Shown here one piece after another: positions 33,793-45,453 of a stretch of 64,000 nucleotides of DNA (positions are counted from its first letter, which is position 1; each line of letters opens with the position of its first letter). The stretch covers positions 31,161 through 95,160 of the forward strand of contig SEYY01000812.1 of the NCBI GenBank assembly GCA_009176605.1, read 5' to 3'. This DNA comes from Armadillidium nasatum (Eukaryota; Arthropoda; Malacostraca; Isopoda; Armadillidiidae). Below the pieces are notes generated by a model, which saw nothing but the letters and a program-made list of their open reading frames with translations, made no database searches and was not told where the DNA came from. The position numbers and the translations under genes were made by a program.

Positions 33793-34442
33793 ATGCCACT
33801 ACTCACGGGCAGAGGCCGTTTCAAGGAGGGTGCACACACAAGGGGGAAGAAAATTCATTCAAACACAGACCTAACGCACATCCCTCAGGTGGGCACAAAC
33901 GGAAGCCTTGAAGAGTGGAAGATTAAATACAGGAGGAAAAATAGATGATGGTAGAGAGTTCCACAGAACAGAAGTGGCTAGAAAGAAGGAGGCACCACAA
34001 TGGGTTAGCCTGGGGTTTCCTACATCCACACACAATTCGTGCGATAGCAGGGCACCCCTTGTGCAACGAGGATGACACAACGGTGGAGGAATGCGAGAGG
34101 CCACTTCCCTCGAGCACTTTCCATTGTAGTACCTATAGAAAAGAGCTTGTGCACCAACATCATGTCGCAGAGATAAGGGATCAAGAGAGTTTGAAAGTAG
34201 GGGACAGTTAATTAATCTTATAGCTTTAGACTCGACCCTATCCAAAAGAGAGGAGGAGCCGGAGCCCCCCCAGATGTGAGAACAGTACTCCATACAAGGG
34301 CGATTAAGACACTTATACATTTGGAGTAACTGCTCAGAAGAAAAAAATTCTCGCAACCTGAACAGAGCTCCCAGCTTCTTTGAGGTCGCTTTAGCAACCA
34401 TTGTGATATGTGGTTTCCAAGACAGTTTATTGTTAGTTTATA
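33793..34442 (-). pseudogene. LINE-A 3' fragment, minus strand (copy 2)
   Basis: Counterpart of 16576-17225. The 176-codon frame differs at two residues (V to A in KKLG(V/A)L, F to L in SHE(F/L)C). Confidence 0.8.
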
Positions 34443-34606
34443 GTACACTGTTAGCTTGTTTTATCATACTTTATCATAGTTTTATCAATTCCAATATATT
34501 TATTTTTGTTTTTAAACAGGTTTAAAAGTTTTTCTGTTTGGGTGATTATTATTTAAATTTATTTAGTTTTTTGAGTGTGAACTAGTGTTTGTGGTTATTA
34601 TTCTGA

Positions 34607-36497
34607 ATGGCATGTCTGCGTGTTCATGGTCATGGGGTTGGGAAAAGTGCAGGCATGGGTTTTCTATTAACTTTGCTAATGTCCATGGTCTAAGTGCTAA
34701 TTTTACATATGTTGAGCATCACCTTTCTAATTCTCATTCAAAAATTCTACTTCTGTCTGAGACCCTGTTATCAAGGGATTCCTTCTGTTGTAAACTAAAT
34801 ATCTCTTAATAATAATTTATTTTACAACTTTCACTTAAGGATGGGGTCTGTTCCTATATAAACATTAGCACTCCAGTGACATGTCTCAAAAATCTTGAAT
34901 CTCCTAATTTCAATGTTTTATGGCTTAAAATCTTTCTCCCTACTAGTAAGAATATCTTGTGCTTATGCTACTGTTCCCCTAATGGAACAGATTTTTCAAT
35001 TCTTTTTGAATATCTAACACTACCGCTCATGAGAGTGTTAAATCTTCCCATCCAAATGCTGAGGTCCTTTATTAGGGGATTTCAATGTACATCACACTGA
35101 GTGGTTGGACTACTCTCATATTGATACAGGTGGGGAGGAAGCTATATCATTCAGTATTGTCAATGATCTTGAGCAATTGATAATGGAACCTATACACAAC
35201 CCAGATCATCCTAACCAAATCTTAAAAACAAGTGTTTTGTGCTTCACCACAACTACTAGTTATAATTCACCATTTTCCCTCCTATCGGTAACTCTGACCA
35301 CAATCTTATAGAGCTATATAACACTTTCTCTCCAGCAGCTCCTCCCTGCTCTGAATGTACTTTCTGGCACTTTGTTTGGCCAATTGGGGGCATTGCATTG
35401 CTTTTTTGCCAACTATTCTTGGAGTGAATCCTGCTTTGATACTGATGCTGCTTCGGTGTTTGGCGAAAGTGAAAGCTGTGATATCTGATGAGATGAGCAG
35501 GTTCATCCCCTTTTCAACTAAATCTTTCTCTCCCTAAAATCCATTGTTTGATAGTGCCTGCTCTCGTACCATTCAGGAGAGAGACGGTGTTGGGGGGAGA
35601 TGTTGATAGTTTGAAAACAAAAGGGTCAGTGTATTTTTAAAATGTATAAGCGTAATTGGCGCTCGGCAAGAAACTCGCTATACTACTATACAACAAGCAT
35701 TCCCAATCATACAATAAAATTGTTTTTATATTTACAACTTTCACTTAAGGATGGGGTCTGTTCCTATATAAACATTAGCACTCCAGTGACATGTCTCAAA
35801 AATCTTGAATCTCCTAATTTCAATGTTTTATGGCTTAAAATCTTTCTCCCTACTAGTAAGAATATCTTGTGCTTATGCTACTGTCCCCTAATGGAACAGA
35901 TTTTTCAATTCTTTTTGAATATCTAACACTACCGCTCATGAGAGTGTTAAATCTTCCCATCCAAATGCTGAGGTCCTTTATTTAGGGGATTTCAATGTAC
36001 ATCACACTGAGTGGTTGGACTACTCTCATATTGATACAGGTGGGGAGGAAGCTATATCATTCAGTATTGTCAATGATCTTGAGCAATTGATAATGGAACC
36101 TATACACAACCCAGATCATCCTAACCAAATCTTAAAAACAAGTGTTTTGTGCTTCACCACAACTACTAGTTATAATTCACCATTTTCCCTCCTATCGGTA
36201 ACTCTGACCACAATCTTATAGAGCTATATAACACTTTCTCTCCAGCAGCCCCTCCCTGCTCTGAATGTACTTTCTGGCACTTTGTTTGGCCAATTGGGGG
36301 CATTGCATTGCTTTTTTGCCAACTATTCTTGGAGTGAATCCTGCTTTGATACTGATGCTGCTTCGGTGTTTGGCGAAAGTGAAAGCTGTGATATCTGATG
36401 AGATGAGCAGGTTCATCCCCTTTTCAACTAAATCTTTCTCTCCCTAAAATCCATTGTTTGATAGTGCCTGCTCTCGTACCATTCAGGAGAGAGACGG
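34607..36497 (+). pseudogene. LINE-A endonuclease region with 910-bp tandem duplication (copy 2)
   Basis: Counterpart of 17390-18370, but the segment from the LYLQLSLKDG-coding words to the start of solo LTR A occurs twice. The first unit (34821-35730) ends 140 bp into LTR A, then the LINE text starts again at 35731. The second unit carries a one-base deletion (ctgtcccct) and a one-base insertion (tttattta), which change reading frames relative to the first. Confidence 0.8.
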
Positions 36498-36640
36498 TGT
36501 TGGGGGGAGATGTTGATAGTTTGAAAACAAAAGGGTCAGTGTATTTTTAAAATGTATAAGCGTAATTGGCGCTCGGCAAGAAACTCGCTATACTACTATA
36601 CAACAAGCATTCCCAATCATACAATAAAATTTTTTTTACA
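34821..36640. repeat. 910-bp tandem duplication, two units
   Basis: Units 34821-35730 and 35731-36640 are offset by exactly 910 bp. Copy 1 of the locus has a single unit (17604 onward). The junction near 35725-35740 and the two parental sites share TTTACA-type text, which points to microhomology. Confidence 0.92.
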
Positions 36641-38003
36641 CTTACACTTTGAACGATGTGTGAATTCTATTTTCTTGTTGTTTCAAGGCTTCAGTAAGTA
36701 TTTAATCAGTTAAATGGATATCAGGGTATAAAAAGGACCCGCCCGACAGTCGATTGTATGTTTAAAGGTGAAGAGTGAATCAGCATTCATCCACACCGGT
36801 GACCATTGATATTCCAGCTTCTTATCAACTAAGTTTTTCTTCAAACACGGTCAGAAATGAAATATACTTTCTATTTTATCTTTTTAATTTACAAATTATC
36901 ATTTAAATGCTATAATTAAATATTTTTCTCTTAATTTATATAAATCTCACTTAATACCTCCTATCAATGTTTTCAGACAAACAATTTTTACTGAAAATTG
37001 TGCGCCCAGCAATTTCCAAGATAAGAAGATCAAGACTATGGAAGGAGAAAGGAGGAAGTGGTTAGTGAAGGACACTACTAATTATGATATATATAGTTCT
37101 GTAAAGGCTTAACTTAATTGGCAATAAGGGGATTTTAGTTCCACCTTAAAGTCCACTCTCTGATTGGCAAGTTTTGAGTTTCTGGGACAATTTTTCAACA
37201 AACCATTAGTATAAACTTCAATTATCAACAAACAAGTCCACAATTTAAACCCTATAATTAAATATAAAGAAAAAGAACATTAACATAAAAAAAACACTAC
37301 TCTTAAATATTTCATTAATTTTCAACTTTTCCTATGTATGATTATGAACACACTAATACCTTATGAATTTGTGTATCTAGTCGTAATAAGGGTTTATGGA
37401 TTTTTTGTCTTGTCAACTTTAAGGACAATTTTTCAAATCTAAAACATTAAAAGTGTATTAATGATAATTATACAATTAGAAACATTATTGTTCTATCATG
37501 TGTATATGTTACTATTTAATCTGTACACTACCTTCACTGTAATTGCTGTAGTACTAAAAACACTGTCAGGTAAGTATCAAGGTTCGTTTTTCAACCCTGT
37601 AAAAAGTTCACAAGTATTAACGTATTGATGCATATAATATAGCTTTTCAATGTTTATTTTAAATTCATATTTCATTTACTTAATATATCTTAGGAACATA
37701 CTTCACCAACACTGCGTTCACTATTGTTTTTAGATATCAGGATATTTTTTAAGAATTAGGTGAAATTATAAACAATGTTATACTGATCAATATGATAAAT
37801 AACATTTAATTATTAGGTCTTAACTTTCATTATAATATCACTTCTGCAATGAGAAACACATTTTAGTAATCAATGTTAAATACTAAAGATTTTAACTGAA
37901 CATAAAAAAAAATAATTTTAAATATACACCAGCAAGAATGGAGTCTAAGACTCTATCGGGTCTTCTCCTCTCAATCCTGCTGCAATCAGTCCTCTCCTTA
38001 TCA
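36498..38003 (-). mobile_element. Solo LTR A (copy 2)
   Basis: Counterpart of 18371-19877 with the same ACGG flanks. Its presence in both copies shows that it inserted before the copies diverged. Confidence 0.8.
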
Positions 38004-38074
38004 ACGGTGTGTATTGAGCTTGGAAAAATTCCTCTTCTATCACTCTTTCTAATTTTCATTCAGCTTGGAATCAT
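38004..38074 (+). pseudogene. Short LINE-A linker piece between solo LTRs A and B
   Basis: About 70 bp of LINE-A (CIELGKIPLLSLFLIFIQLG in one frame) lie between the two LTRs. The same text in copy 1 is continuous with the downstream LINE. Confidence 0.7.
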
Positions 38075-39670
38075 TGTTGGGGGGAGAAAGAGCCTTGGAC
38101 AACCACCAAGGTCAGGGGATGTAAATTGTGTATTTGTCTGCATATAATTGACGCTCAACTCAAGGACTACACTTACCCTACTTGTATTCTAACTACAACA
38201 TACAAAAGAATCAATAAATGGGCACTTACATTTTGAGGGTATATTGGATATCAAAATCCTTTGCCCTTCAAAAATACACAAAGCACTCTCAGCAGTTGAG
38301 GTGGAACTGATGAACAATCAGGATCAAGAGAGACTCGATTGACTCACAAGAGAGGAGGTGAACACCTAATTTTTCATCCTTGAACCACGACTTAAAAAAT
38401 ATTTGGGAGAAACTCACACTTAGATCTTCAGACACAGGTAATTTAAGCAAGCAGCCATATAAAGTATTTATTATGATTACTTAATGATAATTTATATAAT
38501 TAATTTGAACTTTTACAATATTACTATAATAACCCACCCTCAATCCATAATCCTAATTTTAAGGGACAACCACAACCCAAGCCCCGGACCCTGATACAAG
38601 AAGGACTAAGACTACAGGAAGTGGAAGTGGTTAGTAAATGTAAAGTTCTAAGAAGAGAACCTAGCAAGGGAATAATTTATTGCTTAGCTTAGTTCTTAAA
38701 ATCTTGGAGGTCGGTTATGAAATCCGACCTGGAACTTCACTTTCACTTTTTAATGAATTTTGTATATTTATGAGTTTGCACCAATATGTAAACATACAGT
38801 GGAGGACGGTGTGAGCATCAACATCAGTTGCAGAAGGGATACCTCTTGATATCACGCAAGATAGAATCAATACCAGAAAAAAAAACCCTATTTTATAAAG
38901 GAATTTAACAATTAGTGCATTGTTTTACATTATATTAACCTTTAGTTTATATTATTATATTTTCACCTTCATTTTTACTTAAGAAATTTTTAGTACCTTA
39001 TGAAACAATAAGAACGTCTATAGCTTCTTATTGCGAAGGGTTGTAAATTGTTTTTCACACAATGTTTTATCCTCTACACTCTGTATGCTCTATTAAGAAT
39101 AACAAATTTAGTTTTACATATATATTATACACTTCCTATCACCTAATTTTTACTTTAACATTAAATTTAATACCTTTTTCTAGTTTTCTTTTCTTTTTTA
39201 TTTAAAGTAGTTTGAATCATAAAAGTCTCCGATCGTCTACTTCTACTAAAATTCCTGTAATAATTAATACTTTAATTATATCATTTCACTAGTACATTCA
39301 TTTTAAGTTTGTTTTATATCTACGTTTTATTTATCTTTATATAGTTTTAAATACATTATTTTACTATACCTTTTTTTTACAGGTATTACGTATTATGAGA
39401 TCTTCATGAGAGGTTATTCTCTGAGTTGCATAAAGTTAAGAACAATTCCTCACAATAGGAATTTTTCTTATTTATGGAATTATATTTATAATTATAATTA
39501 TTATTATTCTCTCAATTTCTGAAAAATACTAATATGTAGTTATATTCCAATTCATAAATATTTTGACTATACAAACAAAAATATAATTTTATCTATCTAC
39601 ATCAGACAAGATGAGGAGGCGAAAGCTCGAACGCTTTCCCACTCACTCTTTTCTATAACTTCCCCTTTCA
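38075..39670 (-). mobile_element. Solo LTR B (1596 bp), only in copy 2
   Basis: Starts TGTTGGGGGGAGAAAGAGCC and ends CCCCTTTCA, with TCAT on both sides (38071-38074 and 39671-39674). Copy 1 has the uninterrupted LINE with a single TCAT, so this is an insertion with a 4-bp target duplication. Ends and the block near 38250 (cacttacattttgagg) match the gypsy LTR at 30764-32306, so it probably comes from the same family and lies in the same orientation. Confidence 0.85.
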
Positions 39671-39674
39671 TCAT

Positions 39675-41336
39675 TACAGGGATATACTTCAACAGACCAA
39701 GCGTGCTATCACCAAAAGAAAGTGCTCTGATCTCCTTGGTTCTCCTACAGATAAAAATTTCTGGCTTTTCCAAAAATATCTCTCAACAACTTTTGCAATC
39801 CTCCTTTCCTCCTCTTATTTGATCTGATAGCTCTGTAGCTAACACTAATACTGAAAATTCCAATCTCTTCAGCCTTTTTTCACCTAATTCTACCCTGGAT
39901 GATTCCAGCATCATCCCTCCTCCTACTTCTCTCAGGTGTTCCATGATTTCATATGATCAGGTGCATGGGATCCTAAAATCTATGAACACAAGGAAGGCAT
40001 GTGGCCCTGATAGCATTCCTCCTCGTGTTTTGAGGGAGTGTGCTTCTGAGCTGGTGCCTGCCCTCGTTCAACTCTACTCTCTATGCCTTAATACTAATAG
40101 TTTTCCTCAGTGCTAAAGGTAGCCGCTCTGAACCTTCTAACTATCGCCCTATAACTCTCACTTGTATTCAATCTAAAGTCTTTGAAACTCTCCTCAACTC
40201 TCATTTTCTTGATCATTTGGAATCTCAATCCCTTCTTTCAGATCACCAGTATAACTTTCGATGCTCGAGGTCTACTGGGGACATGCTTTCCTATTTAACT
40301 GATTTATGGTCTTCTACCCTTAAAGATGATGGGAAGTCTTGTGTTGTGGTGCTTTCATTTTCAGGCTTTTGACTGAGTATGGCATGTGTCGCTGCTCTCT
40401 AAGCTCCCATCTTTTGGGTTTCCTCTTTGCTTACTCATGTCTAGTTTCCTCTCAAATTGCTCCATACAAACAATTGTTGATGGAGCAACTTCTTCTTTCC
40501 TTATTAATTGTGGTGTTCCTCAGGGTTCTGTTCTATCTCCTACTTTATTCTTACTTTTCATCAGCAACCTCCCAGCTGTATTTCTAATCTGTTCATTCTT
40601 ATGCCGATGACTCTGCTTTCCATTCTTCTACTCATTTCAAATCTGCTCCCTCTTTTGCTACTAGAGTTGCTTCTCTTCTTCCACTCTCCAATTCTATTCT
40701 TGCTGATCTGGATGGGATTTCCTGGTGATACCAACGCAATCTTGTGAAATTCAACTCTGAAAACTCAACTTCTTCACATCTCTCTCAAAAACACCTCCCA
40801 CCTTTCCTATCCTCTTCGATGGCTTTCCCATCTCACCTATAAATAACATAAATATTCTTGGTCTGAACATAAACATTAAACTATCTTGGAAACCTCATAT
40901 CATAATGGTTGCTAAGTTGGCCTCTAAAAAAATGGGAGTTCTGTTCAGATTGTAGGAATTTTTTTCTTCTGAAGTTACTCCAATTATATAAGGGTCTTAC
41001 CTCTCTTTGCATGGAGTACTGTTCTCACATTTGGGGTGGTCCCTGTTCCATCCTTCTTTTGGATAAGGTTGAATCTAAGGCTAAAAGACTAATAAACTTT
41101 CCCCTACTTTCAAATTCTCTTGACTCTTCCTCTGCAACGCGACATTGGTGCACTCTTTTCTATAGGTACTACAATGGCAGGTGCTTGAGGGAGTTGACCT
41201 CACATTGCGTCACCCTTACATCACAAGTTGTGACTTGCTTCCACATGAATTTTGTGTAAGCATTGCAAACTCTAGGCTTGCACATTAGGGTACCTCCTTT
41301 CCAGTGACCTCTGTTCTGTGGAACTCCCTACTTATA
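39675..41336 (+). pseudogene. LINE-A reverse transcriptase and C-terminal region (copy 2)
   Basis: Counterpart of 19950-21620 with the same broken RT: KGSRSEPSNYRPITLTC near 40115, CGVPQGSVLSPTLFLLF near 40515 and YADD near 40602. One codon differs (ILSKVFET here IQSKVFET). Confidence 0.78.
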
Positions 41337-42391
41337 TTTTTAATTATTTTTCACTTTAATTATTCACTAACCACACTCGTCGCTCTTTTATACTAATCAT
41401 TCTGTCATCCATACATATTTTCATAAGTATCATACTTTTTTCTAGTTTTATATTCTATTGGTGTGCTAATCAGGTTTAGAAATTTGGTATCTGGACCTAT
41501 AGACTAAGAGTAGGGTCAGGGTCGTAATATTTTTATACTTTGGAAAGTAGATACAGAGAATTCATCCTTATTATTTATTCTTTCATACATAAATTATCTA
41601 TCCATAATATATTCTCCCTTGATAGAACATTGTAGGGGTAAATCCTCAAGAGAAGGAATGGAATCTCAATTAAACTGTAATTGTTTAACTGAGATCTTGA
41701 AATATTTGGTTTTTCAGTAATCCAGGGAAATCACTGGAATGAGAATTTGATTAGTCTGTAATTGTGCATGCGAGAATTGCCAGTACTTGTAAGAGAATTT
41801 GTTACAGCTTCGGGAATGTTTTCTGTGAGACTACCAACATTAAAGATACATCAGTGGGAGGATACCATATGATCCCCATGGTTGTATGAAATGTATAAGT
41901 TTGGAAGTCATTTGAATAGGTACTATTTGATTGACAGAGATTAAGGAGTTTAAATGTTTTTCTACTTTAAGCTGATTTTCTTTCACTGAAAAGAGACTTA
42001 TCCAAAGATCTTAAGTGCATAAATCATAATAATCCAAAACAGCTGAGTGTGTTTGAGAGGTTAAGTATTAGGATCATTACGTGAATAAGTAACGACTGTT
42101 TTCCAAAAAGGTCTATGATTAGGAATGGGGAAGAACTTTCAAAGTAAGGGGAAATTCTCATAAAAACGGGAAATCTCATGGATTTGAAAGAAATTTAATA
42201 AAACTCAGGCTGAGTCAAAAGATTTGGGTCAGTGTGGAAATAATTTTAAACTTCAATATTTCTATTAAGTTTACTACTTATAGGAGTACTACTAGCCAGT
42301 TAGGAGGTTAGCTGTAAATTTAATGGTTTATAGCAACTATGGCAATTTTAACTGGGTTTCTTTTTTCTTTTTGTAACTGATTGAAGTTAAG

Positions 42392-44397
42392 TCCTTCGAA
42401 ATAATCCTATTAATAAGTCATCTAGTAGATCAATTGCGTTAGTGTACTTATTTCCCATATCATCTTGACCCTTATCCTCAGTATCTGTTAACTTATCAGT
42501 ATAGAGTTATTCATTTTCTGATTCCAATGTTTCAGTGAAAAGTCATTCTTTTACATCTCTGTTCTTTAATAGATAAGAGTGTATGTTGATCCATTTCCAT
42601 AAGTGAGAGAAGTGAACTTTTTCTTTCTTATTAAATTTGATTATTATATCTGCAAAATAAAATAAGTAACTTTGTTGTCATTTACCATTGTGTTAACAAG
42701 TGGACCTTCCCATTTGATTTTAAATTTATTACTGGTATTATGGTCTTTGGAGATGATCTTAATGACTTTTTGTCTAATTTTTAAGGGTTTGAAAATTATA
42801 GTACCCATAACTTAATATTGAGGAAAAGTGTGGCTACATTTTTATATGCGATTTTTGAAGTAAATGGTTTGAAGGAGATTTAAGTTTCCTTCTGAGTTTT
42901 AACTCTGAGCTGTGGATAGTATTATTGTAGATTAATATTGTGGTTGCAATTTCTTCATTCCAATCATTGGGTTTTTCTAATTCTAAATGGTAGTAATTGA
43001 ATTAAACTCCTATTATAATGCTCAGACACCCCATTACTTGCAGGATGCAAGGGGGAAGTTCTAAGATGTTTTATATTGAATTCAGTTAAAACTCTGAAAT
43101 TCAGTTCTGTTATCAGTGAGAACTCTTGCATTTACCTTGGGTAGGAATGGTAATATTCGATATTTGAATGTATGAACAACTGTGGAGAGTTGTTTATCTT
43201 GGATTGAAACTACCAATGCACACTTGCAGAAATAGTCAATTTTAATTATACAATATTCTGGAAACAGTAGATCTGTTGCAGTTAAATTAGCAACTATCTT
43301 TTATCATCTATGGGTTAATATTGGTGAAGTTTTAAGTTTTTGACTCACTGGTCAGCATTCAATAATGTCAGAAATAACCTGGTTGACTTCGAGGGTGCCA
43401 AAAGTATATATACACTAAAGCAATTATTTTATTTCTTACAATATGGGGACAGGAAAAATGTAAATTGATAACAGTGTTAATTAGAAGGTCTAAGGAAGCT
43501 ATATACAAAATCTTATCAAGTTTATTTCTGTAATACAAAATGTAATTTTGGAAGAAAAGATTATTCCTATATGGTTTGACCAACTTTATAATCTTCTACA
43601 GATGTTGACCTGTTCAGATATCTGCTTAACTTAAAAAAGTACTAAATAGAAGGTTTGACTTTAAATTAAATCCACCTCATTGGAGTCTGGAAGTAAAATT
43701 TCATAAACATAAGGGGCAATAAGGTTGACTTCTATTTGAATCTTCATTATTTCTTCAACTTGTGTTATTTTTTATAAGTAGAGAAAACTATAACAAATGT
43801 CTCCTAAGACATTTTAGACATGTGTTTTACTGAGAATTTACTACCATATATGAAAGAATGGTTATCATTATAGTAAATTTCAACTTTTACTTTGAAAAGA
43901 TTGCTAAAGGACTTCAATAGATCTGAAATGGGTATATTACCAGATAATTTCAATAACCATAGGTTTTTCTGTATGTTTCTTCTATAATTTGTATTTTCCA
44001 ATATTTTTTACCAATTTTTTTACAGTTTTATTCTATTAAGTAATTAGTGATTAGTATGGTACCTCCTCCTAGAATAGGACCCTGCCTGTAAGCCGTGGTG
44101 ATAACTAAAAGAAGAAAAAAAAAAATCTGTAATTGAAAAGGAAAAAAATAAAAAATTTAAAGAGAGAATCTTTCATCTGGTATTTCTATAACTTCAAAAT
44201 GGGTACAGATTAACTGTTACCTTCTTCAGTTTTGAATGGGTTTAGAATGTTTGGGAAAGGAGTTGGAGATAAAGTGTCAGTGATGACTTTTACCAATAAT
44301 ATGCTTATCTCAAAATAACTCATTTAATTCCTCCCAAATATTGGCCAGTCGACCATCCACCTTACTCATTCTGAAGATAGATGTGGTCCATATAGAG
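42392..44397 (-). pseudogene. Decayed gypsy pol remnant with integrase, OTU-like half and RNase H scrap
   Basis: Minus-strand sibling of the gypsy at 24001-32306. From the 5' side: an RNase H scrap at 44340-44390 (aligned to the LARTWEELNEF codons of the other element); the OTU second half at 44001-43804 (SGNIPISDLLKSFSNLFKVK then VEIYYNDNHSFIYG); integrase zinc region at 43583-43368; and integrase core and tail to about 42676. The Cys box of the OTU region is deleted, so its state in this sibling is unknown. A hAT element interrupts the 5' side at 44398. Confidence 0.66.
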
Positions 44398-44993
44398 CAG
44401 TGTTTTTCAAACTATGGATCACTACCTCCAGGGTGAGTGGGGTGGGGGGTTATGAGCTATAAAGCATCTATACTGGTGATCAGAAAGTTTAACAAATGAA
44501 AACATTCTAAATTTTATTTTAAAATTATAAAAAAATCAATGACATGAGTATGTCTGTTTAACCAATTTCTCAAATTGATGTTCTATATTTGAGAAGCAAA
44601 CAATCATATCTTCCTCCAATTGTAGTCTATTTCTCTTATTAGTTTTTATGTCCACCATTGAAGAGAATGTTATGGTTAGATTTGCCAGCTCAATGGACAT
44701 ACCCAGAAAAGGATTAAGTATTCGTCTTTGCTCATCGGCAGTTTGAGATGATTCTTTTGGAAGAAAACGCCTTGTGATACAAAATGTTGCCAATTTCTAA
44801 ATTAAATGATTTTTGGAATACTGATTTCCACACAAAACAATTTATTCATGTTAACAATAATATTTATTATTGTTATTGATTGCAATGTTTTCAACCAATC
44901 CCCAATTTACTCATGATTAATTTTTGACCCTGACTGACCCCTCATTAATTTTTTACCCCTCTGAATGTTGAATTGACCACTTTGGCAACCCCT
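44398..44993 (-). mobile_element. hAT element remnant with transposase C-terminus
   Basis: Left end CAGTGTTTTTCAAACT and right end (inverse) CTAGGGGTTGCCAAAGT resemble hAT (Charlie-type) terminal repeats. Between them the minus strand (44793-44536) reads LTITFSSMVDIKTNKRNRLQ followed by EEDMIVCFSNIEHQFEKL. This matches the hAT dimerisation region in ZBED5/FAM200-like proteins (FS.M..IK.K.RNRL..E.D...CLS.I.P....L). No 8-bp target duplication is clear. From 44994 to 45341 nothing is recognisable. Confidence 0.65.
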
Positions 44994-45336
44994 AGTTGAA
45001 TCAAAGAATTAACAGTGTATCATTAACATACAGTACTATAATTATAGTTTTAGCATTTGTGGTTGGAGTATATATTAGCATTTCCTAAAGTCATTTGATA
45101 ATGATGACAAACATTTGGTGTGGTTTTTTGCCATTGCATGTTTAATTTATATTTGTGTACTCTGGGTTGCAAGTTTATATTTTTAGACAAATTTTATACT
45201 TTAGTTTGACTGGGACAGTCTTGATAAGTTCTTGTGGCCATTTATGTCTATTTTTCTTATATTTTTAATATATAAACAAAATAATTATATTTCTTAATTA
45301 TAAAATATTTACTATATTTTAAATATTTGTAATTGG

Positions 45337-45369
<33 letters not shown>

Positions 45370-45453
45370 ACAAAACGCCACCACTCACGGGCAGAGCCCT
45401 TTTCAAGGAGGGGGCACACACACACAAGGACAAACTCACACAAACACACACAC

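Larger units (their letters stand above)
32307..43616. repeat. Large duplicated block, copy 2 (11.3 kb)
   Basis: Corresponds to 15077-23900 with near-identity. Extra material relative to copy 1: a 910-bp tandem duplication (34821-36640) and solo LTR B with its target duplication (38075-39674). Small differences include C for S in a LINE codon near 34789, a shorter T-run near 33620 and loss of 10 bp near 39957. After 43616 the sequence continues beyond the point where copy 1 meets the N gap. Confidence 0.92.

Noticed and set aside
45000-45341. Possible gene between the hAT remnant and LINE-A
   Set aside because: AT-rich with frequent stops on both strands and no recognisable motif.
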